A model generated the notes under the pieces. That model saw nothing but the letters and a program-made list of their open reading frames with translations. It ran no database searches and was not told the DNA's origin. Below are positions 14,901-25,022 of a DNA stretch of 45,352 nt, piece after piece (within the stretch, counting starts at the first letter, position 1; the number at the start of each line of letters is the position of its first letter). The DNA lies in contig CAXIVB010000014.1 of the NCBI GenBank assembly GCA_964035575.1, positions 1 to 45,352 on the forward strand, read 5' to 3'. Source of the stretch: Rhynchopus sp. YZ270_cl-10 (taxonomy: Eukaryota > Euglenozoa > Diplonemea > Diplonemida > Diplonemidae). The position numbers and the translations under genes are program-made.

Positions 14901-17094
14901 GGGTATTTATATCCATTTTCAATTTTTAAATATCGCCAGATGCCCAGGACTGGCACACCCGGTACGCCACGTCGTTTTTGGGCCCCACTCTATCAGAGAA
15001 TCATGTCAGATATGCAAGGTCTGTCTATTCCAAGTGACCCTGGGAAGCGACCGTTTACGACCCCTCAAACCCGTAATAACTGGATACCTACTGGCTGTAT
15101 AAAACTGCCACACACATTTTAGGTATTAAACACTTGTCAACCACACTGAACCCAAAACATCACCCCGTTTCTCGGCAGCAGTCTACCGGAGAATCACATC
15201 AGACTTGCTCGGACGACGCAAACTTGGCACTTGGGAGACTCCCCATTTACGACCCCGCAAACCCGTAATAATTAGATACAGAGAGGCACAAATAGTGGAA
15301 ATTTTCTTTTTGACAAAATTTTAGGTGCTCTAACATGGAATCTGACCCCCATGTCCAGGTTATAAAAATGCTCTCTGAGTCCATTAAAGCAACAGATTTG
15401 ATGTTTTGAGTAGTTGTGGTTAAATGTGGCGAAATTTCACGGCTATTTTATACATAGTACACGGTAGCATAGGGTATTTATATCCATTTTCAATTTTTAA
15501 ATATCGCCAGATGCCCAGGACTGGCACACCCGGTACGCCACGTCGTTTTTGGGCCCCACTCTATCAGAGAATCATGTCAGATATGCAAGGTCTGTCTATT
15601 CCAAGTGACCCTGGGAAGCGACCGTTTACGACCCCTCAAACCCGTAATAACTGGATACCTACTGGCTGTATAAAACTGCCACACACATTTTAGGTATTAA
15701 ACACTTGTCAACCACACTGAACCCAAAACATCACCCCGTTTCTCGGCAGCAGTCTACCGGAGAATCACATCAGACTTGCTCGGACGACGCAAACTTGGCA
15801 CTTGGGAGACTCCCCATTTACGACCCCGCAAACCCGTAATAATTAGATACAGAGAGGCACAAATAGTGGAAATTTTCTTTTTGACAAAATTTTAGGTGCT
15901 CTAACATGGAATCTGACCCCCATGTCCAGGTTATAAAAATGCTCTCTGAGTCCATTAAAGCAACAGATTTGATGTTTTGAGTAGTTGTGGTTAAATGTGG
16001 CGAAATTTCACGGCTATTTTATACATAGTACACGGTAGCATAGGGTATTTATATCCATTTTCAATTTTTAAATATCGCCAGATGCCCAGGACTGGCACAC
16101 CCGGTACGCCACGTCGTTTTTGGGCCCCACTCTATCAGAGAATCATGTCAGATATGCAAGGTCTGTCTATTCCAAGTGACCCTGGGAAGCGACCGTTTAC
16201 GACCCCTCAAACCCGTAATAACTGGATACCTACTGGCTGTATAAAACTGCCACACACATTTTAGGTATTAAACACTTGTCAACCACACTGAACCCAAAAC
16301 ATCACCCCGTTTCTCGGCAGCAGTCTACCGGAGAATCACATCAGACTTGCTCGGACGACGCAAACTTGGCACTTGGGAGACTCCCCATTTACGACCCCGC
16401 AAACCCGTAATAATTAGATACAGAGAGGCACAAATAGTGGAAATTTTCTTTTTGACAAAATTTTAGGTGCTCTAACATGGAATCTGACCCCCATGTCCAG
16501 GTTATAAAAATGCTCTCTGAGTCCATTAAAGCAACAGATTTGATGTTTTGAGTAGTTGTGGTTAAATGTGGCGAAATTTCACGGCTATTTTATACATAGT
16601 ACACGGTAGCATAGGGTATTTATATCCATTTTCAATTTTTAAATATCGCCAGATGCCCAGGACTGGCACACCCGGTACGCCACGTCGTTTTTGGGCCCCA
16701 CTCTATCAGAGAATCATGTCAGATATGCAAGGTCTGTCTATTCCAAGTGACCCTGGGAAGCGACCGTTTACGACCCCTCAAACCCGTAATAACTGGATAC
16801 CTACTGGCTGTATAAAACTGCCACACACATTTTAGGTATTAAACACTTGTCAACCACACTGAACCCAAAACATCACCCCGTTTCTCGGCAGCAGTCTACC
16901 GGAGAATCACATCAGACTTGCTCGGACGACGCAAACTTGGCACTTGGGAGACTCCCCATTTACGACCCCGCAAACCCGTAATAATTAGATACAGAGAGGC
17001 ACAAATAGTGGAAATTTTCTTTTTGACAAAATTTTAGGTGCTCTAACATGGAATCTGACCCCCATGTCCAGGTTATAAAAATGCTCTCTGAGTC

Positions 17095-17323
17095 CATTAA
17101 AGCAACAGATTTGATGTTTTGAGTAGTTGTGGTTAAATGTGGCGAAATTTCACGGCTATTTTATACATAGTACACGGTAGCATAGGGTATTTATATCCAT
17201 TTTCAATTTTTAAATATCGCCAGATGCCCAGGACTGGCACACCCGGTACGCCACGTCGTTTTTGGGCCCCACTCTATCAGAGAATCATGTCAGATATGCA
17301 AGGTCTGTCTATTCCAAGTGACC
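17095..17323 (+). repeat. Truncated last satellite monomer
   Basis: The 31st monomer matches the others for 229 bp and stops after CCAAGTGACC. Seven non-matching bases (AATCTGT) follow before the 8-mer array starts at 17331. The break is sharp, with no decay of the satellite towards the edge, so it looks like a recombination or insertion breakpoint. Confidence 0.95.
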
Positions 17324-17330
17324 AATCTGT

Positions 17331-20300
17331 AAACCCGCAAAACCCGCAAACCCGCAAACCCGCAAACCCGCAAACCCGCAAACCCGCAAACCCGCAAACC
17401 CGCAAACCCGCAAACCCGCAAACCCGCAAACCCGCAAACCCGCAAACCCGCAAACCCGCAAACCCGCAAACCCGCAAACCCGCAAACCCGCAAACCCGCA
17501 AACCCGCAAACCCGCAAACCCGCAAACCCGCAAACCCGCAAACCCGCAAACCCGCAAACCCGCAAACCCGCAAACCCGCAAACCCGCAAACCCGCAAACC
17601 CGCAAACCCGCAAACCCGCAAACCCGCAAACCCGCAAACCCGCAAACCCGCAAACCCGCAAGACCCGCAAACCCGCAAACCCGCAAACCCGCAAACCGCA
17701 AACCCGCAAACCCGCAAACCCGCAAACCCGCAAACCCGCAAACCCGCAAACCCGCAAACCCGCAAACCCGCAAACCCGCAAACCCGCAAACCCGCAAACC
17801 CGCAAACCCGCAAACCCGCAAACCCGCAAACCGCAAACCCCGCAAACCCGCAAACCCGCAAACCCGCAAACCCGCAAACCCGCAAACCCGCAAACCCGCA
17901 AACCCGCAAACCCGCAAACCCGCAAACCCGCAAACCCGCAAACCCGCAAACCCGCAAACCCGCAAACCCGCAAACCCGCAAACCCGCAAACCCGCAAACC
18001 GCAAACCCGCAAACCCGCAAACCCGCAAACCCGCAAACCCGCAAACCCGCAAACCCGCAAACCCGCAAACCCGCAAACCCGCAAACCCGCAAACCCGCAA
18101 ACCCGCAAACCCGCAAACCCGCAAACCCGCAACCCGCAAACCCGCAAACCCGCAACCGCAAACCCGCAAACCCGCAAACCCGCAAACCCGCAAACCCGCA
18201 AACCCGTAAACCCGCAAACCCGTAAACCCGCAAACCCGCAAACCCGCAAACCCGCAAACCCGCAAACCCGCAAACCCGCAAACCCGCAAACCCGCAAACC
18301 CGCAAACCCGCAAACCCGCAAACCCGCAAACCCGCAAACCCGCAAACCCGCAAACCCGCAAACCCGCAAACCCGCAAACCCGCAAACCCGCAAACCCGCA
18401 AACCCGCAAACCCGCAAACCCGCAAACCCCAACCCGCAAACCCGCAAACCGCAACCCGCAAACCCGCAAACCCGCAAACCCGCAAACCCGCAAACCCGCA
18501 AACCGCAAACCCGCAAACCCGCAAACCCGCAAACCCGCAAACCCGCAAACCCGCAAACCCGCAAACCCGCAAACCCGCAAACCCGCAACCCGCAACCGCA
18601 AACCCGCAAACCCGCAAACCCCGCAAACCCGTAAACCCGCAAACCCGCAAACCCGCAAACCCGCAAACCCGTAAACCCGCAAACCCGCAAACTCGCAAAC
18701 CCGCAAACCCGCAAACCCGCAAACCCGTAAACCCGCAAACCCGTAAACCGCAAACCCGCAAACCCGCAAACCCGCAAACCCGCAAACCCGTAAACCCGCA
18801 AACCCGCAAACCCGCAAACCCGCAAACCCGCAAACCCGTAAACCCGCAAACCCGCAAACCCGCAAACCCGCAAACCCGTAAACCCGCAAACCCGCAAACC
18901 CGCAAACCCGCAAACCCGCAAACCCGCAAACCCGCAACCCGCAAACCCGCAAACCCGCAAACCCGCAAACCCGCAAACCCGCAAACCCGCAAACCCGCAA
19001 ACCCGCAAACCCCGCAAACCCGCAAACCCGCAAACCCGCAAACCCGCAAACCCGCAAACCCGCAACCCGCAAACCCGCAAACCCGCAAACCCGTAAACCC
19101 GCAAACCCGCAAACCCGCAAACCCGCAAACCCGCAAACCCGCAAACCCGCAAACCCGCAAACCCGCAAACCCCGCAAACCCGCAAACCCGCAAACCCGCA
19201 AACCCGCAAACCCCGCAAACCCGCAAACCCGCAAACCCGCAAACCCGCAAACCCGCAAACCCGCAAACCCGCAAACCCGCAAACCCGCAAACCCGCAAAC
19301 CCGCAAACCCGCAAACCCGCAAACCCGCAAACCCGCAAACCCGCAAACCCGCAAACCCGCAAACCCGCAAACCCGCAAACCCGCAAACCCGCAAACCCGC
19401 AAACCCGCAAACCCGCAAACCCGCAAACCCGCAAACCCGCAAACCCGCAAACCCGCAAACCCGCAAACCCGCAACCCGCAAACCCGCAAACCCGCAAACC
19501 CGCAAACCCGCAAACCCGCAAACCGCCAAACCGCAAACCCGCAAACCCGCAACCCGCAAACCCGCAAACCCGCAAACCCGCAAACCCGCAAACCCGCAAA
19601 CCCGCAAACCCGCAAACCCGCTAAACCCGCAAACCCGCAAACCCGCAAACCCGCAAACCCGCAAACCCGCAAACCCGCAAACCCGCAAACCCGCAAACCC
19701 GCAAACCCGCAACCCGCAAACCCGCAAACCCGCAAACCCGCAAACCCGCAAACCCGCAAACCCGCAAACCCGCAAACCCGCAAACCCGCAAACCCGCAAA
19801 ACCCGCAAACCCCGCAAACCCGCAAACCCGCAAACCCGCAAACCCGCAAACCCGCAAACCCGCAAACCCGCAAACCCGCAAACCCGCAAACCCGCAAACC
19901 CGCAAACCCGCAAACCCGCAAACCCGCAAACCGCAAACCCGCAAACCCGCAAACCCGCAAACCCGCAAACCCGCAAACCCGCAAACCCGCAAACCCGCAA
20001 ACCCGCAAACCCGCAAACCCGCAAACCCGCAAACCCGCAAACCCGCAAACCCCGCAAACCCGCAAACCCGCAAACCCGCAAACCCGCAAACCCGCAAACC
20101 CGCAAACCCGCAAACCCGCAAACCCGCAAACCCGCAAACCCGCAAACCCGCAAACCCGCAAACCCGCAAACCCGCAAACCCGCAAACCCGCAAACCCGCA
20201 AACCCGCAAACCCGCAAACCCGCAAACCCGCAAACCCGCAAACCCGCAAACCCGCAAACCCGCAAACCCGCAAACCCGCAAACCCGCAAACCCGCAAACC

Positions 20301-20848
20301 CGCAAACCCGCAAACCCGCAAACCCGCAAACCCGCAAACCCGCAAACCCGCAAACCCGCAAACCCGCAAACCCGCAAACCCGCAAACCCGCAAACCCGCA
20401 AACCCGCAAACCCGCAAACCCGCAAACCCGCAAACCCGCAAACCCGCAAACCCGCAAACCCGCAAACCCGCAAACCCGCAAACCCGCAAACCCGCAAACC
20501 CGCAAACCCGCAAACCCGCAAACCCGCAAACCCGCAAACCCGCAAACCCGCAAACCCGCAAACCCGCAAACCCGCAAACCCGCAAACCCGCAAACCCGCA
20601 AACCCGCAAACCCGCAAACCCGCAAACCCGCAAACCCGCAAACCCGCAAACCCGCAAACCCGCAAACCCGCAAACCCGCAAACCCGCAAACCCGCAAACC
20701 CGCAAACCCGCAAACCCGCAAACCCGCAAACCCGCAAACCCGCAAACCCGCAAACCCGCAAACCCGCAAACCCGCAAACCCGCAAACCCGCAAACCCGCA
20801 AACCCGCAAACCCGCAAACCCGCAAACCCGCAAACCCGCAAACCCGCA
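17331..20848 (+). repeat. AAACCCGC 8-bp minisatellite array, ~440 units
   Basis: The unit AAACCCGC (minus strand GCGGGTTT) repeats over 3,518 bp. Both ends are pure: roughly 40 units on the left and about 100 units from 20056 to 20848. The middle (about 17660-20055) carries 7- and 9-bp units and around ten CCCGTAAA variants between 18200 and 19100. The minus strand has GGG every 8 bp separated by 5 nt, which fits the G3N1-7 G-quadruplex rule. Every unit has a CpG. All long open frames here (8-residue periodic, such as QTRKPANP or CGFAGLRV) follow from the unit and are not genes. Confidence 0.97.
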
Positions 20849-20905
20849 CGAGAAGTGAGCAACCATCGTTATCTAGCTGGTGTGTGTGATAGCAGGCTGG
20901 TGTGC
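20849..20905 (+). repeat. Conserved border after 8-mer array, copy 1
   Basis: Begins with CGAGAAGTGAGCAACCATCG right after the last 8-mer. The same sequence follows the 8-mer arrays at 28870, 38078 and 41123. Copies 1 and 2 are alike; copies 3 and 4 share the first 22 bases and then about 80 percent of the next 35. It marks a fixed right edge of the 8-mer array. Function is unknown. Confidence 0.85.
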
Positions 20906-21331
20906 CTGAAGCGTAATTATGTTAGATTACAACTATCTAATATGCTGTCTCACCTTTTCCATTTCATTTTACTCTAACATATTGTTACTACTCTGTTGTG
21001 ATGTGTGTCATTTGGGAGGGGTAAAATGTTTTGTAAAAAAGGAAAAAAATATATAGATTCTTTTCTTTGTTTTTGTTGTGACATTTTTCTCTTTTTTTTT
21101 GTTTTGTTTTTATTGCTCTTTTTTTTCGGATTGAAGATGTTTTAAAATACCTGCATACTACCACTACCAAAAAATTCAAGACGATTTAAAATACTACTAC
21201 TACCAAAATATTGAAGACACTTTAAAATACTACTACTACGAAAAAACCCGAAACCCTAGAAACCCACACCCCACAAACGTATTGCTATTTCTTTTATTTA
21301 AAGAGAGAGATGACATGGTAGAAAAAAATAT
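20906..21331. other. T-rich non-coding stretch with small repeats
   Basis: No gene is seen. It holds long T runs (21020-21125), a three-copy repeat of about 36-44 bp at 21131-21246 (each copy has TTTAAAATAC and a CTACTACTAC-type run), and a degenerate cluster of AAACCC-type units at 21243-21280 (AAACCCGAAACCCTAG, then AAACCCACACCCC). A short lysine-rich minus-strand open frame at 20988-21179 is low-complexity read-through. Confidence 0.7.
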
Positions 21332-21805
21332 TTAGTACGGCCTGCGCGTCATGCTCATCATGCGGAGGTCGCTTAGACGGTACCCTGCAGGATTAGTTCC
21401 TACGGTAACAGCCATTCTTTGCAGGATCATGCGCACTGCTTTCACTGGCATCCTCCTGTCTCTCAGAAAGCATTTTGTGGCGTCACATTCCAGGAAGAAG
21501 TAGGGGCTTTTGAACCCCGTACGCACGCTCACATAGTTGTGAACGGCATCGTAAGCCGGAGTTCCCACTGGAATTGAGAATCTTTTTTGCTTCCCGCCGA
21601 TCTTGTACTTGAATGTGGCACCATAATCGTCACTTGTCATTGCAGTGGATTGCAGTGTTGCACACACGGATTCATTAATTCCTCCGCAGTAGAGGACAGC
21701 CACCACTGCCTTGTGCAGGGATAGCTCTATAGGGCCAGCTGTGACAGGAAGGTCCAAAAACGTGTCAATGTCGTGCTTCAGCTGTTGCCTTTGGGTTTTG
21801 GGCAT
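21332..21805 (-). pseudogene. Tyrosine-recombinase-like fragment (fossil), copy 1
   Basis: A 157-codon frame with an ATG at its 5' end and TAA at its 3' end. Residues 30-51 (LHKAVVAVLYCGGINESV and on) resemble the first catalytic-domain helix of phage-integrase-type recombinases. Residues 64-80 (KIGGKQKRFSIPVG) look like the beta-hairpin with the conserved lysine. Residues 101-153 end in LSDLRMMSMT, resembling the box II HxLR region. Full recombinases run to 300 or more residues; here only part of the catalytic domain remains and the active-site set looks incomplete, so it appears broken. Crypton-, DIRS/Ngaro- or other recombinase-bearing elements are possible sources; I cannot tell which. 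It is treated as a fossil. It lies downstream of, and on the same strand as, the Helitron fragment, but I see no sign they form one element. Confidence 0.5.
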
Positions 21806-22017
21806 TTTTTTTGTGTATGAATATGTGTATGATTGACTGAGGTAGTGTGTGTGTTTTGGAAGCGTAAAATTACTTTACTAGTAGTAAAAAATGAAATTTA
21901 AAGTGTTCTTTGTTTTTGTTGACATATTTCATTTTTGACAAACACCTCTGACGGAAGCAGGCACTAAAAACAATGAATAAAAAAAAACAAAAACTGTGAC
22001 ACCCCATATGTTATTTT

Positions 22018-22033
22018 GTTTGCGGGTTTGCTC
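22018..22033 (-). repeat. Two-unit 8-mer seed, inverted orientation
   Basis: Reads GTTTGCGGGTTTGCTC, which is two units of TTTGCGGG, the reverse complement of the AAACCCGC array unit. It lies in otherwise unique T-rich DNA. The copy in the second macro-unit is at about 30039-30054. Confidence 0.8.
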
Positions 22034-22083
22034 TGATAAATGTAGATACACCTTTTCTCTTTTTCTTTTTTTCCCTTTTTTTT

Positions 22084-22382
22084 TATGCAATCAACAACAA
22101 ACTCCCCAAAAACAATGTTTTCTTCATCACAAGAGATTTCTCTCCGGCTGGGAAGAAGTATCCAATACAAACCCAAACAAAAAACAATTTAAAATAGAAA
22201 AATAAACACTTCTTAGATCATTTGAACTGTGTTTTGGTGTTGAAGTTTTTTATTTGCTTTACTGCCAGTAATTGTAACTTCACTTCAACTTTTATCTTTT
22301 TCTTTTTCTTTTTTTCTTTTCTTTTTATGCAATTAACAACAAACTCCCCAAAAATAATGTTTTCTTCATCACAAGAGATTTC
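22084..22382 (+). repeat. 57-bp direct repeat pair, 242 bp apart
   Basis: The stretch starting TATGCAATCAACAACAAACT at 22084 recurs at 22326 with about two to three differences over 57 bp, each preceded by a long C/T tract and ending in CATCACAAGAGATTT. The tandem duplication is old enough to have diverged. The same pair is in the second macro-unit (about 30105 and 30344). Confidence 0.8.
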
Positions 22383-22414
22383 CTTTGCAAAAACAAAAAT
22401 TAACTGAGACAAAA

Positions 22415-22436
22415 AAACCCGCAAACCCGCAAGCCC
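22415..22436 (+). repeat. Two-unit 8-mer seed
   Basis: Reads AAACCCGCAAACCCGC followed by a degenerate unit (AAGCCCAC). It has the same orientation as the large arrays but stands alone in unique DNA. The second copy is at about 30433-30454. Confidence 0.8.
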
Positions 22437-22517
22437 ACAAAGACATCTCCCCACTTATCGCTATTTTTTATTTGTTTTCTTATTTTATCCTTAATGTTCA
22501 CAACTCTACCACACAAA

Positions 22518-22979
22518 TCATTGCATCAATAGACCTGTCACAGGCTCACCCTTGAATAAGTATTTAAACAAATACTTAACAACAAGGACCCCGCGCACTT
22601 CCTCATTGTTTCTGTGGCGCCGATATTTCAGGAGAAGATTGTAATGAACCATCCACCTGTTGTTCATCAGATACTGACTGAAAGCTTTGTAGAGGTTTGG
22701 GTGTGCTGGTCCAGGGAGTTGTACGATGTGACCCACATTTAAAGGATTCTTCGGTGATGTTCTGTTGTTGTTCCAAAGAATTGCATTAGCATGAGGCAGA
22801 CCCCTCTTCTGGTACTCCATCACCACCACCATTGCAATGTGATCCCCAAGAATATTTTTGTGAGTAGCCTGCAAGCTGCTCACATCGGGTAGAAGCGTAT
22901 TCACTCCAGCGACTGAGGTCTCTACAACTTCAGGGGCATCAGTATCAGAAGTGTTCTGAAAAGTGTCACGGAGTGTCAA
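22518..22979 (-). pseudogene. Helitron Rep/helicase N-terminal fragment, copy 1
   Basis: A 153-codon open stretch resembling the Helitron_like_N (Rep) domain. Residues 55-69 (EYQKRGLPHANAILW) match the HUH region usually reading EFQKRGLPHAHILLW; the second metal-binding histidine of the HUH pair is replaced (H63-A-N65). Residues 106-144 match the segment DNRWVVPYN...KYLFKYVYKG of intact proteins and keep both tyrosines of KYLFKYLFKG (Y136, Y140). The Cys-rich stretch normally between these blocks (HGPCG...CSKKFPK) is absent, an internal loss of very roughly 50-60 residues. There is no ATG at the 5' end: the first codon is TTG and the frame stays open into the neighbouring 10-mer array. Intact Helitron proteins exceed 1,000 residues; the helicase part is missing. 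It is a dead rolling-circle transposon remnant. Confidence 0.8.
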
Positions 22980-23247
22980 TGATTTCCCATCATTTGCCAG
23001 GATTTGCCATCATTTGCCATGCTTTGCCATGATTTGCCATCATTTGCCATGATTTCCCATCATTTGCCATGATTTGCCATCATTTGCCATAATTTGCCAT
23101 GATTTGCCATGATTTGCCATCATTTGCCATCATTTGCCATGATTTGCCATGATTTGCCATCATTTGCCATGATTTGCCATGATTTGCCATCATTTGCCAT
23201 CATTTGCCATGATTTGCCATGCTTTGCCATGATTTGCCATGATTTGC

Positions 23248-23430
23248 ACTATTTTCCCACTGTAGTGAACAAATTTCAAAATTTTCGATTTTTTTCGCCA
23301 CATAGCACTTATCCCACTTAAATTGACGCAATTTCCCCAGTGGAGACACTGTGTTGAAATTTTGGGCCCAAAAACCACCCCACATAAATTGTAAATATTT
23401 TTTGGATATCAGTTTTATGGCTAACTTGGG
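23248..23430 (+). repeat. 205-bp insert, short form (183 bp)
   Basis: Starts ACTATTTTCCCACTGTAG and ends GGCTAACTTGGG before an ATTTACCATG unit. It lacks 22 bp near its right end that all other inserts have, a stretch containing a TGTTC...GAACA inverted repeat. It looks like a deletion in this copy: the matching insert of the second macro-unit (31236) is full length. Confidence 0.93.
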
Positions 23431-23886
23431 ATTTACCATGATTTGCCATGATTTGCCATGATTTGCCATGATTTGCCATGATTTGCCATCATTTGCCATG
23501 TTTTGCCATGATTTGCCATCATTTGCCATCATTTGCCAGGATTTGCCATCATTTGCATTGTTTTGCCAGGATTTGCCATGATTTGCCATCATTTGCCATG
23601 TTTTGCCATCATTTGCCATGTTTTGCCATCATTTGCCATAATTTGCCATGATTTGCCATGATTTGCCATCATTTGCCATAATTTGCCATCATTTGCCATA
23701 ATTTGCCATGATTTGCCATCATTTGCCATAATTTGCCATGATTTGCCATGATTTGCCATCATTTGCCATCATTTGCCATCATTTGCCATAATTTGCCATG
23801 ATTTGCCATCATTTGCCATCATTTGCCATCATTTGCCATCATTTGCCATGATTTGCCATGATTTACCATGCTTTGCCATGATTTGC

Positions 23887-24091
23887 ACTATTTTCCCACT
23901 GTAGTGAACAAATTTCAAAATTTTCGATCTTTTTCGCCACATAGCACTTATCCCACTTAAATTGACGCAATTTCCCCAGTGGAGACACTGTGTTGATATT
24001 TTGGGCCCAAAAACCACCCCACATAAATACTGTTCAAAATTTCCGAACATTGTAAATTTTTTTTGGATATCAGTTTTATGGCTAACTTGGG
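23887..24091 (+). repeat. 205-bp insert, full length
   Basis: Starts ACTATTTTCCCACTGTAG and ends CTAACTTGGG; contains TTTTGGGCCCAAAA and TGTTC...GAACA inverted repeats. Nearly identical to the other inserts. I find no protein or RNA family in it. Confidence 0.93.
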
Positions 24092-24817
24092 ATTTACCAT
24101 GATTTGCCATGATTTGCCATGATTTGCCATGATTTGCCATCATTTGCCATGTTTTGCCATGATTTGCCATCATTTGCCATCATTTGCCAGGATTTGCCAT
24201 CATTTGCATTGTTTTGCCAGGATTTGCCATGATTTGCCATGATTTGCCATCATTTGCCATGTTTTGCCATCATTTGCCATGTTTTGCCATCATTTGCCAT
24301 AATTTGCCATGATTTGCCATGATTTGCCATCATTTGCCATCATTTGCCATCATTTGCCATAATTTGCCATGATTTGCCATCATTTGCCATCATTTGCCAT
24401 CATTTGCCAGGATTTGCCATCATTTGCATTGTTTTGCCAGGATTTGCCATGATTTGCCATGATTTGCCATCATTTGCCATGTTTTGCCATCATTTGCCAT
24501 GTTTTGCCATCATTTGCCATCATTTGCCATAATTTGCCATGATTTGCCATCATTTGCCATCATTTGCCATCATTTGCCATAATTTGCCATGATTTGCCAT
24601 GATTTGCCATCATTTGCCATCATTTGCCATCATTTGCCATAATTTGCCATGATTTGCCATCATTTGCCATCATTTGCCATCATTTGCCATAATTTGCCAT
24701 GATTTGCCATCATTTGCCATCATTTGCCATCATTTGCCATCATTTGCCATGATTTGCCATGATTTGCCATCATTTGCCATCATTTGCCATGATTTGCCAT
24801 GCTTTGCCATGATTTGC

Positions 24818-25022
24818 ACTATTTTCCCACTGTAGTGAACAAATTTCAAAATTTTCGATCTTTTTCGCCACATAGCACTTATCCCACTTAAAATGACGCA
24901 ATTTCCCCAGTGGAGACACTGTGTTGATATTTTGGGCCCAAAAACCACCCCACATAAATACTGTTCAAAATTTCCGAACATTGTAAATTTTTTTTGGATA
25001 TCAGTTTTATGGCTAACTTGGG
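24818..25022 (+). repeat. 205-bp insert, full length
   Basis: Same element as at 23887 with single-base differences (for example AAAATGACGC instead of AAATTGACGC). Confidence 0.93.

Larger units (their letters stand above)
1..17323 (+). repeat. 571-bp satellite array, ~30.4 copies
   Basis: Head-to-tail copies recur at exactly 571 bp (starts 1, 572, 1143 and so on). I count 30 whole monomers plus a cut 31st. Copies look identical by eye except for two small deletions and the cut end. Each carries the same 89-codon open frame, which is expected from sequence identity and is not evidence of a gene. The monomer contains related internal blocks about 192 bp apart (see subunit entry). I do not recognise the family. 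The near-perfect identity implies recent amplification or strong homogenisation. Confidence 0.97.
21806..22517. other. Non-coding spacer between the two fragments
   Basis: T-rich DNA with no credible gene. It contains a 57-bp direct repeat pair (22084-22140 and 22326-22382) and two short 8-mer seeds in opposite orientation (22018-22033 and 22415-22436). Small open frames here are lysine/phenylalanine-rich products of A/T runs. Confidence 0.7.

Noticed and set aside
43-17325. 89-codon frame repeated in every 571-bp monomer
   Set aside because: Conservation is explained by identity of the whole monomer including non-coding parts. No known family, and a 3-fold-unrelated period (571) means the frame is not continued between units.
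17331-20848. True telomere
   Set aside because: The array is interstitial, followed by other repeats and fossils, and the unit is not a known telomeric repeat. Only the strand composition is telomere-like.
17137-20866. Long open frames (362 to 1,190 codons) on both strands of the AAACCCGC array
   Set aside because: An 8-bp unit without stop codons yields an 8-residue periodic peptide in every frame. Several frames overlap completely on opposite strands; there is no non-repeat domain, and ends are set by the array edges.
20849-20905. Helitron 3' terminus at the border (CTAG within TATCTAGCTGG)
   Set aside because: The CTAG is absent in border copies 3 and 4 (TTTCTCGCTGG) and I see no clear subterminal hairpin just before it.
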